Positions 35,654-45,140 of a stretch of 64,000 nucleotides of DNA are shown here, piece after piece. A model generated the notes under the pieces. The model did not search any database. It had not been told where the DNA came from and saw only the letters and a program-made list of their open reading frames with translations. The number at the start of each line of letters is the position of its first letter. Within the stretch, counting starts at the first letter, position 1. A program made the position numbers and the translations under genes. This stretch comes from Lachnospiraceae bacterium (GTDB taxonomy: Bacteria; Bacillota; Clostridia; Lachnospirales; Lachnospiraceae): the NCBI GenBank assembly GCA_910575565.1, contig CAJTFL010000015.1, positions 1 through 64,000 of the forward strand. Reading direction: 5' to 3'.

Positions 35654-37471
35654 TTAATACTTATCATTCCCTCCATAATAAGAGGCCTGGAAGTCCCCCT
35701 CGCTGCCATGGCCGTAGGAATCCGGCTGATAAGAGCTTCTCTCCTCCACGGCTGGGGCAGAAGACTGAAAACCGGAATTTTTCAGCTTGAACCGGCTTAC
35801 CAAAGCCTTCATCAGCTGAGCCTGGCTGGATAACTCTTCGCTGGCTGCCGCGCTCTCCTCCGCCGTAGCAGAGTTGGTCTGGATTACGCTGGAAATCTGG
35901 TCAATCCCCAAAGTGATCTGGGAAATTGCAGAGGACTGGCTGCTGCTCGCCTCAGAAATCTTATCTACCAGCATGGTAACTTCCTTAGCGCCTTCCACCG
36001 TATGAAGCAGCGCCTTAGCCGTCTCATCAGCGATCCTTGTACCATTCTGTACGGCCTTGATGGAATTTTCAATCAGGGCTGCGGTATTCTTGGATGCCTC
36101 GGCACTCTTGCTGGCAAGGTTACGCACCTCATCTGCCACAACAGCAAAGCCTTTGCCTGCGCTTCCTGCCCGCGCCGCCTCCACGGCTGCATTTAAGGCA
36201 AGGATATTCGTCTGGAACGCAATATCCTCAATCGTCTTAATAATCTTTCCGATTTCCTTGGAGCTGTTGCTGATATCTTCCATAGCGGCGATCATATCCT
36301 GCATCTTTAAGTTGCTTTCATTCATCTCGTCGCCAACTTCGTTAACCTTCAGGTTCGCATTGCTTGCATTCTCCGCGTTCTCTTTAATCTGATCGGAAAT
36401 CTCCGCAATAGTAGCCGCCAGCTCTTCGATGGAGCTTGCCTGCTCCGTAGCGCCCTGGGAAAGAGCCTGCGCACCGCTGGAAACCTGCTCAGAGCTGTTG
36501 GAAACCTGGTTGCTGCTGTCACTGATCTGGCCCATGGCCTCGTTAAGCCGCTTGGCAATGGCACGGAAAGAAAGGAGCACCTGATGGAAGTTGCCGATAT
36601 ATTCCTGCTCGCAGATGGAATCTACGCTTAAATCTCCGGCAGCAACCTTAGCCAGGAACTGGTTCTCATCCTCTACGATAGCACGGAGCTTGCGGACAAC
36701 CTCCCGCATCTGGTCAGAGAGCACGCCAATCTCGTCTTTGGACTGGTAATTAATCTGTACATCCAGGTTGCCCTGAGCCATCTGGATCGCCACATCCTCC
36801 AGTTCGCCCACCGGTATGCGGATGCAGCCAATAATCAAAACAGAGAAGAAAATCCCAACCACCACAACCACAACCATCACTGCCACCTGGGCAATAATCG
36901 CGGTGCGGTAAGTGGCGTTGCTTTCATTATAGGCATCATCGCTTCCTTCATTATTAAAAGCAGAAAGGTTATTTAAGGCAAGGCTCACTGCTTCATACTG
37001 CTCAAGGCCTTCGCCGTCTAAAAGGGTAAGGGCTTCCATCTGCTGTCCATCCCGCACCATCGCCATCACAGGCGTATCAATCTGCTGCTTATAATTGGCC
37101 CACGCCGTCTGAAGCGCCTCGTAAAGCTTCCTGCCCTCTGTGGTAGACAAGTATGTACTGTAGCTTGTCATGGAAGCATCCAGCTTATCAACAGCCTGGG
37201 CAACTTTATTCGTATTGGTGGCACGCTGCTCCGGCGTCTGAGCCGTCACTGACGCCACTTCATTTAAGCGGATCTGGGCTAACTGGGTATCCATTCCCTG
37301 GGCAAGATAAAGGCTGGGCAGCCATTTCTCCGCGATAATCTTCGTCTCGCCGTTTAAATTCCCCATTAACTTGATGGACAAAAGACCAATAAGGAACATC
37401 CCCACCAAGGCAACCCCCACCAGGGTATACAGCTTTTTGCCAATCTTCATGTTTTTGATTTGCTCTCTCAT
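35654..37471 (-). CDS. methyl-accepting chemotaxis protein (4HB sensor type)
   Basis: About 605 residues. Two membrane segments ([19 protein letters not shown] near the N-terminus and [20 protein letters not shown]) enclose a roughly 150-residue four-helix-bundle-like extracellular sensor. HAMP follows, then the signalling domain with the hairpin [20 protein letters not shown]. Methylation helices are rich in Glu/Gln ([20 protein letters not shown]). The tail ends SYYGGNDKY, identical to the tail of the receptor at 39339. The ATG at 37471 (GGAG 8 nt upstream) is preferred to the GTG at 37480. It signals through the CheA-CheW system encoded divergently nearby; the ligand is unknown. Last gene before the terminator. 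Confidence 0.93.
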   Translation of the reverse strand: MREQIKNMKIGKKLYTLVGVALVGMFLIGLLSIKLMGNLNGETKIIAEKWLPSLYLAQGMDTQLAQIRLNEVASVTAQTPEQRATNTNKVAQAVDKLDASMTSYSTYLSTTEGRKLYEALQTAWANYKQQIDTPVMAMVRDGQQMEALTLLDGEGLEQYEAVSLALNNLSAFNNEGSDDAYNESNATYRTAIIAQVAVMVVVVVVGIFFSVLIIGCIRIPVGELEDVAIQMAQGNLDVQINYQSKDEIGVLSDQMREVVRKLRAIVEDENQFLAKVAAGDLSVDSICEQEYIGNFHQVLLSFRAIAKRLNEAMGQISDSSNQVSNSSEQVSSGAQALSQGATEQASSIEELAATIAEISDQIKENAENASNANLKVNEVGDEMNESNLKMQDMIAAMEDISNSSKEIGKIIKTIEDIAFQTNILALNAAVEAARAGSAGKGFAVVADEVRNLASKSAEASKNTAALIENSIKAVQNGTRIADETAKALLHTVEGAKEVTMLVDKISEASSSQSSAISQITLGIDQISSVIQTNSATAEESAAASEELSSQAQLMKALVSRFKLKNSGFQSSAPAVEERSSYQPDSYGHGSEGDFQASYYGGNDKY

Positions 37472-37665
37472 GTCAAACACTCCTACTCCTTTTATATTCC
37501 TTATCTTATCTGGGCAAGGCAGCTACAGGATGCAGACTGCCATCCCGGGGCGTACTGGAAACTGCTGTTGCCATGTTTAAGATCCATACCTTAACTATAG
37601 CACATTTTAACGGATAATTCTAGCCCTTTCCGAAAAGCAGACAAAAATCTACAGAAGCACTGGCT

Positions 37666-39321
37666 TTAGCGTTGCTTTAACTGAAATTTTCCAATAAGGC
37701 CTTTTAAAATCTGAGCCTGGCCTGCCAGCTCCTCGCTGGCTGCGGCGCTTTCCTCAGAGGTAGCTGAATTGGACTGGATTACCGTGGAAATCTGGGAAAT
37801 GCTGTCCTTAATGCGGTTAATGGCTACCTCCTGCTCCTTGGACGCATCGGAAATAATCTTGATCTGATCCGTTACCAGCTCTGCGCCTTCCACAACAGAG
37901 CCTAGGGATTCCTGGGTCAGATTCGTTAAATTCGATCCATTCTCTACCATTTGAAGCGTCTTTTCAATCAACTGGGTCGTATCTTTCGCGGCATCCGCGC
38001 TCTTGGCCGCCAGGTTGCGTACCTCATCAGCCACCACTGCAAAGCCTTTCCCGGCACTTCCCGCCCTAGCCGCTTCCACAGCCGCATTCAGTGCAAGGAT
38101 ATTCGTCTGGAACGCAATATCTTCAATGGTCTTAATAATCTTGCTGATCTCGCCGGAGCAGGCGCTAATCTGCTCCATGGCATCCGCCATCTCATGCATC
38201 TGGTTATTGCAGATGGTAATCTTCTCCCCTACTTTGTCGGCTTCCTCCGTAGTAATCGCGGCGCTTTCCGCGTTATTGTTAATCTGATCCGTAATCTGCT
38301 CGATCATCTGCTGCAGATTATCTACCTCGGAAGCCTGTTCCGTAGCGCCCTGCGCCAGGCTCTGGGCTCCTACAGCTACCTGGTTGGAACCGGAATCCAC
38401 CTGGGTCGCCGAAGAATGAATCTGCTCCATGGTCTGGCTTAACTCATTGCTGATGGCTCCGATGGCCTTCTGGATCTGGACAAAATCGCCTATGTACTGG
38501 ATTTGGCTCTCACGCCCTAGGTTTCCGGCGGCCATATCGTCCAGCACTTCCGTGATATCCGAAATGTAAAGCTTTAAATTCTGCACCGAGGTATTTAAGC
38601 TGTCGGCCAATACCCCGATTTCATTTTCACTGTTCACATCAATATGGAAATCCAGGTTCCCTTCCGATAAATTGCGGCTGGACTCCGTAACGTTCTGCAA
38701 AGGCTTGATAATGCTTCCGATCACGTAAAGCAGCAGCAGCACGCACACAACCAGGATAACCAAAATGGTCAGGAAAGAGATAAGCTCTGTCATGCTTACC
38801 GCGCTCATTAAGCTGCTTTCATTGTCACTTACCTGTTCCTCGGTAATGGCAGCTACCTGATCCAAGATCCCCACCAGCTTAACCACATTGGCCTTCGTTA
38901 CCTCCTGGTAAATCCGGCGCGCTTCCTCCGGATCACTCTGGTTCACGTCTAAAATGGTCTGAGCCGACTCATGGATCGCCTGATGGATGGGCTTCATCTC
39001 CTCAACCAGCTGTAAGATATCGCTGCTGACTCCGGAAAGATCGGAGCCGTAAAACCATTTTCCCAAGACACAGCCCTGATAGTCCTTGCTCCCAGTAAAT
39101 TCCGTCCCTAATGTTACGGCAGAACAAAGATTCTCTACCCAGCTGTAATGAGCCTTCTCCGCTGTTAAAACCAGCGATCGGATCTTCATGGCCTCCTCCG
39201 TAGACTTACTGTACCGTTTGACCCGGTTCATGCCAGAAAAAATCAGGATCCCGCTGGCAATAATCACCAGGAAAATCAGAATAATGCGCTTCATAACTTC
39301 CTGTTTAATGGTTCGCTTCAT
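37666..39321 (-). CDS. methyl-accepting chemotaxis protein with CZB-like zinc-binding sensor
   Basis: About 551 residues. After one membrane segment (IILIFLVIIASGILIFSGM) the sensor region contains AHYSWVENLCSAVTLGTEF, CVLGKWFYGSDLSGV and PIHQAIHESA: the H, CxLGxW and HxxxH arrangement of the chemoreceptor zinc-binding (CZB) domain. A second membrane segment (FLTILVILVVCVLLLLYVIG), HAMP and a full signalling domain follow. CZB usually occurs in the cytoplasm; here it sits between two membrane segments, hence outside. The C-terminus stops at LIGKFQLKQR, without the YYGGNDKY tail of its neighbours. The ATG at 39321 follows AAGGAGATAGCC. Confidence 0.9.
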   Translation of the reverse strand: MKRTIKQEVMKRIILIFLVIIASGILIFSGMNRVKRYSKSTEEAMKIRSLVLTAEKAHYSWVENLCSAVTLGTEFTGSKDYQGCVLGKWFYGSDLSGVSSDILQLVEEMKPIHQAIHESAQTILDVNQSDPEEARRIYQEVTKANVVKLVGILDQVAAITEEQVSDNESSLMSAVSMTELISFLTILVILVVCVLLLLYVIGSIIKPLQNVTESSRNLSEGNLDFHIDVNSENEIGVLADSLNTSVQNLKLYISDITEVLDDMAAGNLGRESQIQYIGDFVQIQKAIGAISNELSQTMEQIHSSATQVDSGSNQVAVGAQSLAQGATEQASEVDNLQQMIEQITDQINNNAESAAITTEEADKVGEKITICNNQMHEMADAMEQISACSGEISKIIKTIEDIAFQTNILALNAAVEAARAGSAGKGFAVVADEVRNLAAKSADAAKDTTQLIEKTLQMVENGSNLTNLTQESLGSVVEGAELVTDQIKIISDASKEQEVAINRIKDSISQISTVIQSNSATSEESAAASEELAGQAQILKGLIGKFQLKQR

Positions 39322-39338
39322 GGCTATCTCCTTCAACT

Positions 39339-41129
39339 TCAATATTTGTCATTTCCCCCATAGTAAGATGGCTCCATCCCCTCAGGCCCATCGTATGACG
39401 CGCCTTTTCGCACTGGCGCAGGCTGCGCCCGCACAGGCGACGCCTGGCCTTCCAGCCGGAACTTCCTTACCAGATCCTTTAAAATCTGCGCCTGGCCGGA
39501 CAGCTCCTCGCTGGCCGCCGCGCTCTCCTGGGCGGTAGCGGAATTCGTCTGCACCACACTGGAAATCTGGTCAATCCCTACGGTAATCTGGGTAATGCCT
39601 TCCGCCTGCTCTGCAGATGCCTTGGCAATGGAATCCATCATGCCCGCCGCATCCTGGATCCCCGCCATCACGCTCTGGAGGGAAAGCGCCGTCTCATCCG
39701 CAATCTTCTTGCCGTTTTCCACTGCCTTAAGGGAATTCTCAATCAGCGCTGCCGTATTCTTGGAAGCTTCCGCCGACTTGCTGGCAAGGTTCCTGACCTC
39801 ATCCGCCACCACAGCAAAGCCCTTCCCCGCAGCCCCTGCCCTGGCCGCCTCCACGGCTGCGTTTAAGGCAAGGATGTTCGTCTGGAAAGCGATATCTTCT
39901 ATGGTCTTGATAATCTTGCCGATCTCCCCGGAGGAAACGCTGATCTCAGACATGGCCTCCAGCATATCGTTCATCCTGCGGTTGCTCTCCCCTGCTTCCT
40001 GGCCTACCTCCATGGACTTGCTGCTGGCCTCCTGGGCTCCCTGGGCATTGCGATTGATATTGCTGGAGATCTCATTAATGGAAGCGGCAAGCTCTTCCAC
40101 TGAGGATGCCTGTTCCGTAGCCCCCTGGGAAAGCGCCTGGGCGCCGCCGGACACCTGTTCGGAACCGGAAGATACTTGATCGGCCGACTGGTTTAAGGTA
40201 GCCAAGGTATGGTTAAAGCTTTCCTTAATCTGCTTCATGGAATGGAAGATCGTCTCATAATCTCCCGTATAAAGCTGGGAAGCCGTAGAATGCACAGTGA
40301 AATCCCCTTCGGCCATGGCGCTTAAAATCCCTTTGATATCCTGGATAATCCGGCTTACCGAAGAGGTCATCTGGCACACATTCCGAGCCATATCGCCGAA
40401 TTCATCCCGGGAATCGTACTCCACGCGCACGGATAAGTTGCCCTTTACCATCTCCACAATGGCCTCCTCTATCTTCTGCAGGGGAACCATAATATTCTTC
40501 GTTAAGTCTAAGGCAATGATCACCGTAAAGACGAACGCCCCCACCGCTATCGCCACCGATACACCGATAATCAGGTTAAGCAGCATCATGGCGGACTCAT
40601 AGCTATCCGAAATCCCCTGCTCCATCTGGGCAAAGGCATCGGTAAGGATGGCAGTGTACTCGTCCACCTGGGGATTATATTCATTGATCACAATCTCTTC
40701 CGCCTGATGGTTGCCCTCCTGAGTCCCGCTGGACGCAGCCTCAATGATCCGCAGCCTGGTTCCTTTATTGTTCTCCATGCGGGTCTCAAAGTCCTTAAGG
40801 AGGGACACATCCCCCTCGTAATTGGAGTAAATCCAATCCAGCTGGGAATTGATCGTTTCCAGGTACTGATCCACCTTGCCAAAATGCTCGCTCGTCTCCT
40901 GGGCGCTCTCCGACATTACCCCAAGCATCAGCTCCTTTAAGGCTCCCTGAAGCCGGACGCGGATCTCGTAAACACTGGTGACAGCCTTATAGTCCTCCAC
41001 ATAGAACTCCTGATAACTTTTCTTCGCCCGGGTAATCCCCATGCTGGCCGTCACCACCGACACCAGGAACAACGCGAGGATAATCCCAAACGAAACGATA
41101 AACTTCCTGCCGACTTTTAAATTCTTCAT
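39339..41129 (-). CDS. methyl-accepting chemotaxis protein (4HB sensor type)
   Basis: About 596 residues. Membrane segment [20 protein letters not shown], an extracellular helical sensor of about 150 residues ([20 protein letters not shown]), a second membrane segment ([20 protein letters not shown]), HAMP, and the signalling domain with [20 protein letters not shown]. It ends SYYGGNDKY like the receptor at 35654, which suggests a shared docking tail for CheR, CheB or another adaptation protein. The ATG at 41129 follows AAGGAGGAGCAGCAA. It is first in a three-receptor operon and has a sigma28-type promoter 78 bp upstream. The next receptor's start is 17 bp beyond its stop. Confidence 0.93.
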   Translation of the reverse strand: MKNLKVGRKFIVSFGIILALFLVSVVTASMGITRAKKSYQEFYVEDYKAVTSVYEIRVRLQGALKELMLGVMSESAQETSEHFGKVDQYLETINSQLDWIYSNYEGDVSLLKDFETRMENNKGTRLRIIEAASSGTQEGNHQAEEIVINEYNPQVDEYTAILTDAFAQMEQGISDSYESAMMLLNLIIGVSVAIAVGAFVFTVIIALDLTKNIMVPLQKIEEAIVEMVKGNLSVRVEYDSRDEFGDMARNVCQMTSSVSRIIQDIKGILSAMAEGDFTVHSTASQLYTGDYETIFHSMKQIKESFNHTLATLNQSADQVSSGSEQVSGGAQALSQGATEQASSVEELAASINEISSNINRNAQGAQEASSKSMEVGQEAGESNRRMNDMLEAMSEISVSSGEIGKIIKTIEDIAFQTNILALNAAVEAARAGAAGKGFAVVADEVRNLASKSAEASKNTAALIENSLKAVENGKKIADETALSLQSVMAGIQDAAGMMDSIAKASAEQAEGITQITVGIDQISSVVQTNSATAQESAAASEELSGQAQILKDLVRKFRLEGQASPVRAQPAPVRKGASYDGPEGMEPSYYGGNDKY

Positions 41130-41206
41130 TTGCTGCTCCTCCTTCAACATGAGCAATATGGCCTGCGACAGTTCGCCCCAGAATCCCTTTATATATTCTC
41201 ATAAGT

Positions 41207-41233
41207 ATTTCGGCATATTTTCTCATTCTATAA
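41207..41233 (-). promoter_or_regulatory. sigma28-type promoter of the chemoreceptor operon
   Basis: Minus strand TTATA (41233-41229), 14 nt, GCCGAAAT (41214-41207), reading toward the receptor start at 41129. It is divergent from the cheA promoter 63 bp away. Confidence 0.6.
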
Positions 41234-41295
41234 TACGCCCGGGGGAATTTTTCGATTTTTTTTACGGAAACACGGCCCCAAACCGTTTTTTTTCC

Positions 41296-41322
41296 TTATC
41301 TGTCTCCATTTTCCGCCGATAT
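41296..41322 (+). promoter_or_regulatory. sigma28-type promoter of the cheA operon
   Basis: TTATC (41296-41300), 14 nt, GCCGATAT (41315-41322), 147 bp before the chosen cheA start. The -10 is a perfect flagellar-sigma element. Confidence 0.65.
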
Positions 41323-41469
41323 ATAAATAAGTGTGTTATGGTCTGCCATGTTTCATGCCGCTTTGGCGGCCTTTTGCAGGCGTAAAGCTTTATCCTGCAG
41401 GCTTATCAATTCATGGCGAAGCCGTATGTTTTCATGCGATATATCAAACGAGATAGGTGGTGTAATGGA

Positions 41470-43581
41470 ATGGATAACGGTATGGAAAGTATGCTTGATA
41501 CATACCTCTTTGAAACAAACTCCCTTTTAGACAACCTGGATGAAATGCTGATGCAGGACGAGAAATTAGGTGATTTCCCTCCTGATGACGTGAATGAGAT
41601 CTTCCGCATCATGCACACCATCAAAGGCTCGTCCGCCATGATGGAATTCGGCTCTCTTTCCAGCATTGCGCATCATATAGAGGATCTGTTCTTCTATATC
41701 CGCGACAAAGGCATTGATTCCCTGGATCCCCAGCACAAAAAGGAACTTTTTAACCTGATGTTCCGTTCAGAAGACTGCCTCAGGGGAGAGGTGGAAAAAG
41801 TAGAGAACGGCGAGCCTTTAAGCACGGACATGGATTCCTTTGCTGCCGAGATCAATAACTTTTTAAAGAAGATCAGCGGGGCGGCCCAGGAGGAGCCTGC
41901 AGCCGAAGCGCCCCAGAAAGCAGGCGGGGAGCAGACGGAGGCGGCATCAGGCCTGGCCCTTGAACACCTTCCTGACGATAAGGAAGCCGTATGCTTCCTT
42001 CATATATTCTTAGACGAAGGCATCGGGATGGAAAATCTGCGTGCCTATATGATTATCAATGCCTTAAAGGAATGCGAGCTGGATTTCCGCTATTACCCGG
42101 AAAACATGGAGGCCAACCCGGACAGCTGCGCATCCATTATCGAAAACGGCTTTTTCATGGCTTTTAATTCCACAGATACAGCAGCGAAAGCCAGCGATCT
42201 GTTAAGAACCCAGAGCTATATCCGTTCCTATGAGCTGATCGAAGTCCCAGCTGAGGAACCGGAAGCGCCCCCTCAGCCGGAAGCGCCTTCCCAGCAGCTA
42301 GCCGCTGCTCCCCAGGTTTCCGATGCTCCTCCTGCCTCGAAGCCGAAGGCTCCGGCCAAGCAGCCCCAGCAGGGAACCCCGGTTAAGCAAAACTTAATCA
42401 GCGTCAGCTTGATGAAGCTGGACAGCCTCCAGAACCTGGTAGGCGAGATCGTAATCACGGAGTCCATGGTGACTTCCTCCCCCGAGTTAAACCAGTTAAG
42501 CCGGGATGCCTACGACAATTTCATGAAATCCGCCCGGCAGCTTAGGAAGCTGACGGACGATCTCCAGGATATCGCCATGTCCCTTAGGATGGTTCCCATC
42601 TCCGGCGTATTCCAGAAGATGAGCCGTATCGTCCGAGACATGAAGCAGAAGCTGGGCAAGGATGTGCGCCTTACATTAATCGGCGAGGACACCGAGGTTG
42701 ACAAGACCATCGTGGACAGCATCCAGGATCCCATTATGCATATGGTCCGCAACGCCATTGACCACGGCATTGAAGATACCGCCGATGAGCGTATCCGAGC
42801 CGGGAAGAACGGGCAGGGGGAGGTTATCCTTTCCGCTACCCATACCAGCAGCGAAGTGGTAATTTCCATCTCCGATGACGGAAAAGGCATGAACCCGGAA
42901 AAGCTTTTGGCGAAAGCCAGGGACAAGGGCATACTGACCAAGCCGGAAAGCGAGTACTCCCGGAAGGAAGCTTTAGGCCTGGTTATGCTGCCGGGCTTCT
43001 CCACCAACCAGACCGTTACGGAATACTCCGGCCGTGGCGTGGGCATGGATGTGGTTAAAAAGAACGTGGAATCGGTAGGCGGCGTGGTATCCCTTGCCAG
43101 CGAGGAAGGCAAGGGCACGACCTTTACCATGAAGATCCCCTTAACCTTAGCCATCGTAGACGGGATGCGGGTTACGGTGGGCAATTCCATCTTTACCATC
43201 CCCATTTCCAATATCCGCCAGTCCTTTAAGGTCGCGCCGGATGAGGTAATCCGGGATGAGAACGGAAGGGAAATCATTGAGCGGATGGGAAGCTTCTACC
43301 CGGTAGTACGCCTCCATCAGTTCTATAATATAGAAACGGAAGTTACTAACCTGGATGAAGGGATCCTCCTTTGGGTGGAAACCAGCGACCGCTCCTTCTG
43401 CCTGTTCGTGGATGAGCTGGTAGGAGAACAGCAGGTGGTGGTAAAGCCCCTTCCTGCTTTCCTAAGCTATTTTGAGCTGAAGGATTACGGCATTTCGGGC
43501 TGCACCATTTTGGGCGATGGCAATATCAGCATTATCCTGGATATCCAAAGCCTTCATGCGGCAACCTTAGAGAACATATAG
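41470..43581 (+). CDS. cheA: chemotaxis histidine kinase CheA
   Basis: 703 residues with the full CheA plan. The Hpt domain has the phosphorylated histidine in IMHTIKGSSAMMEFG (H49). A CheY-binding-like domain (AVCFLHIFLDEGIGMENLRA) and a Pro-rich linker follow. The dimerisation helices (LMKLDSLQNLVGEIVITESM) precede the ATPase with HMVRNAIDHGIE (N box), SDDGKGMNPEKL and GRGVGMDVVKKN. A CheW-like domain closes the protein. It passes phosphate from receptor-CheW arrays to CheY and CheB. The ATG at 41470 is chosen because it follows GGTGG and begins the Hpt helix; longer frames to 41413 lack a site. First gene of cheA-cheW-cheR-cheB. Confidence 0.96.
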   Translation: MDNGMESMLDTYLFETNSLLDNLDEMLMQDEKLGDFPPDDVNEIFRIMHTIKGSSAMMEFGSLSSIAHHIEDLFFYIRDKGIDSLDPQHKKELFNLMFRSEDCLRGEVEKVENGEPLSTDMDSFAAEINNFLKKISGAAQEEPAAEAPQKAGGEQTEAASGLALEHLPDDKEAVCFLHIFLDEGIGMENLRAYMIINALKECELDFRYYPENMEANPDSCASIIENGFFMAFNSTDTAAKASDLLRTQSYIRSYELIEVPAEEPEAPPQPEAPSQQLAAAPQVSDAPPASKPKAPAKQPQQGTPVKQNLISVSLMKLDSLQNLVGEIVITESMVTSSPELNQLSRDAYDNFMKSARQLRKLTDDLQDIAMSLRMVPISGVFQKMSRIVRDMKQKLGKDVRLTLIGEDTEVDKTIVDSIQDPIMHMVRNAIDHGIEDTADERIRAGKNGQGEVILSATHTSSEVVISISDDGKGMNPEKLLAKARDKGILTKPESEYSRKEALGLVMLPGFSTNQTVTEYSGRGVGMDVVKKNVESVGGVVSLASEEGKGTTFTMKIPLTLAIVDGMRVTVGNSIFTIPISNIRQSFKVAPDEVIRDENGREIIERMGSFYPVVRLHQFYNIETEVTNLDEGILLWVETSDRSFCLFVDELVGEQQVVVKPLPAFLSYFELKDYGISGCTILGDGNISIILDIQSLHAATLENI

Positions 43582-43597
43582 AAGGGAGGAACGGATT

Positions 43598-44083
43598 ATG
43601 TCCGAACAAACCAACAACCAGGAACTGTTAGACACGGAAGTGCCTGAGTCAGAGGAAACTTCCAGCGTGGAGCGCTGCCTCACCTTCGATTCCGGTGATC
43701 TGGTCTTATATATCAGTACCAAATACGTCATTGAGATCATTAACAACCATGCCATCACTACCTTGCCTCTGATGCCCCCTTATATTAAGGGAATCATCAA
43801 TTTAAGGGGTCAGATCCTTCCTGTGGTGGATATCCAGCTACGCATGGAAAAGGAAAGCTCCAATTATACCAACAAAAACTGCATCATTATCCTGGATATT
43901 AATTCTGTCTCCCTGGGGATTATCGTCGATTCCGTGCGTCAGGTAGTTGACATTGATCTGAAGAATGTACGCCCCATCCCCTTAAAGCGGCAGCAAAAAC
44001 TGTTAGACGGCATGGTAACGATGGAGGACGGCAGCGTCTTTATGTCCATTGACTGTCAGGCATTGTCCAGCCCTGAATTATAA
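43598..44083 (+). CDS. cheW: chemotaxis coupling protein CheW
   Basis: 161 residues of one CheW domain: YISTKYVIEIINNHAITTLP, PPYIKGIINLRGQILPVVDI and IIVDSVRQVVDIDLKNVRPI are the family strands, with the NLRG motif intact. A 30-residue acidic N-terminal extension (MSEQTNNQELLDTEVPESEE) is longer than in E. coli CheW. It bridges receptors to CheA. It lies 16 bp after cheA with GGAGG before the start and is followed by cheR at 38 bp. Confidence 0.95.
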   Translation: MSEQTNNQELLDTEVPESEETSSVERCLTFDSGDLVLYISTKYVIEIINNHAITTLPLMPPYIKGIINLRGQILPVVDIQLRMEKESSNYTNKNCIIILDINSVSLGIIVDSVRQVVDIDLKNVRPIPLKRQQKLLDGMVTMEDGSVFMSIDCQALSSPEL

Positions 44084-44121
44084 GCCGGGCAGCGAATTAA
44101 CGAAACAGGAGTGAATGTCCG

Positions 44122-44940
44122 ATGCTAAGTTTAAGTGAACATGATTTCCAGCGCCTTTATACTTACATTAAGAAAAATTATGGGATTGATTTAAGCAAGA
44201 AAAAGCAGCTGATCGTAAGCCGCCTTTCCAATACCTTGTCTTCCAAGGGCTTTAAGGATTTCACCGCTTACGTGGATGAAATCTTATCCGGCCGTGACCC
44301 GGAGATGGTCACGACCATGTTAAATAAGCTGACTACGAATTATACGTATTTCCTTCGGGAGGAGGAGCACTTCCAGTACTTTTGGGATATTATCCTCCCA
44401 GATCTGGAAAAAAAGCACGCAAAGGATAAAAACCTTGCCATATGGAGCGCAGGCTGCTCCTCCGGCGAGGAGCCTTACACCATCTCCATGTACTTAAAGG
44501 AGTATTTCGGTTCCAAGGCCGGGCAGTGGGACACCAGGATTTTGGCCACGGATATTTCCAACAAGATCTTAAGCACGGCTATCAATGCTACTTATAATGA
44601 CGAAAGCATTAGCGCCCTCCCCTCCGGCTGGCAGCGCAAGTATTTTATCAAGGCCGGGAAGGACAGCTATTCGATTTCTCCTGCCCTTAAGCAGAATGTG
44701 ATTTTCCGAACCTTCAACCTGATGGATCCCATCAAGTTTAAACGAAAATTCGATCTGATCTTCTGCCGCAATGTAATGATTTATTTTGACCAGGATACCA
44801 AGGATGCGTTGGTGCGGCGTTTCTATAACGCCACTGTTCCGGGGGGACATTTATTTATCGGCCATTCGGAGGGTCTTACCAAGGCCACCTGCCCCTATAC
44901 TTACGTTAAGCCAGCGATTTACCAGAAAACCGGAGCCTGA
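44122..44940 (+). CDS. cheR: chemoreceptor methyltransferase CheR
   Basis: 272 residues. The N-terminal helical domain (YTYIKKNYGIDLSKKKQLIV) is followed by the SAM-binding domain with NLAIWSAGCSSGEEPYTISM (motif I) and LIFCRNVMIYFDQDTKDALV, plus NTTYFLRE-like NYTYFLREEEHFQYFWDIIL. It methylates glutamates of the receptor signalling domain using SAM. The gene follows cheW and precedes a 200-bp intergenic segment holding a structured repeat before cheB. Confidence 0.96.
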   Translation: MLSLSEHDFQRLYTYIKKNYGIDLSKKKQLIVSRLSNTLSSKGFKDFTAYVDEILSGRDPEMVTTMLNKLTTNYTYFLREEEHFQYFWDIILPDLEKKHAKDKNLAIWSAGCSSGEEPYTISMYLKEYFGSKAGQWDTRILATDISNKILSTAINATYNDESISALPSGWQRKYFIKAGKDSYSISPALKQNVIFRTFNLMDPIKFKRKFDLIFCRNVMIYFDQDTKDALVRRFYNATVPGGHLFIGHSEGLTKATCPYTYVKPAIYQKTGA

Positions 44941-44958
44941 TCTTATTCTTTATTTCCG

Positions 44959-45111
44959 CGAGCAATGAGCCGAGTGCCGTGCTTGCACGAGCATTTGGCG
45001 AATGCCGCGAGGGTCAAATACCCCGCAGCTTGCTGCGCTGCAAATTTGATGCCCCGTTGCTTGCAGCGGGGTATTTGGCTGATAGGAGGTTGCAGCAGGC
45101 AATCTCCTATT
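44959..45111. repeat. structured intergenic repeat element between cheR and cheB
   Basis: Three consecutive hairpins. GCCGAGTGC-CGTGC/GCACG-AGCATTTGGC pairs with two G-U pairs. CAAATACCCCGC (about 45015) pairs with GCGGGGTATTTG (about 45066). ATAGGAGGTTGC pairs with GCAATCTCCTAT (45082-45110, one G-U pair). The composite resembles a repeat I recall from other Lachnospiraceae intergenic regions. In the che mRNA it would lie just upstream of the cheB ribosome site and could alter the cheB to cheR ratio. Confidence 0.65.
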
Positions 45112-45140
45112 TCAAATCGTTCTGAAAGAAGGTTAACATC

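Noticed and set aside
37585-37640. Possible separate promoter upstream of the chemoreceptor at 37471
   Set aside because: A TATAGT is present but no well-spaced -35 and no flagellar-sigma element, so I do not call it.
42510-43277. 255-codon ORF opposite cheA
   Set aside because: Antisense shadow of the conserved ATPase region; Ser/Met-rich composition and no start signal.
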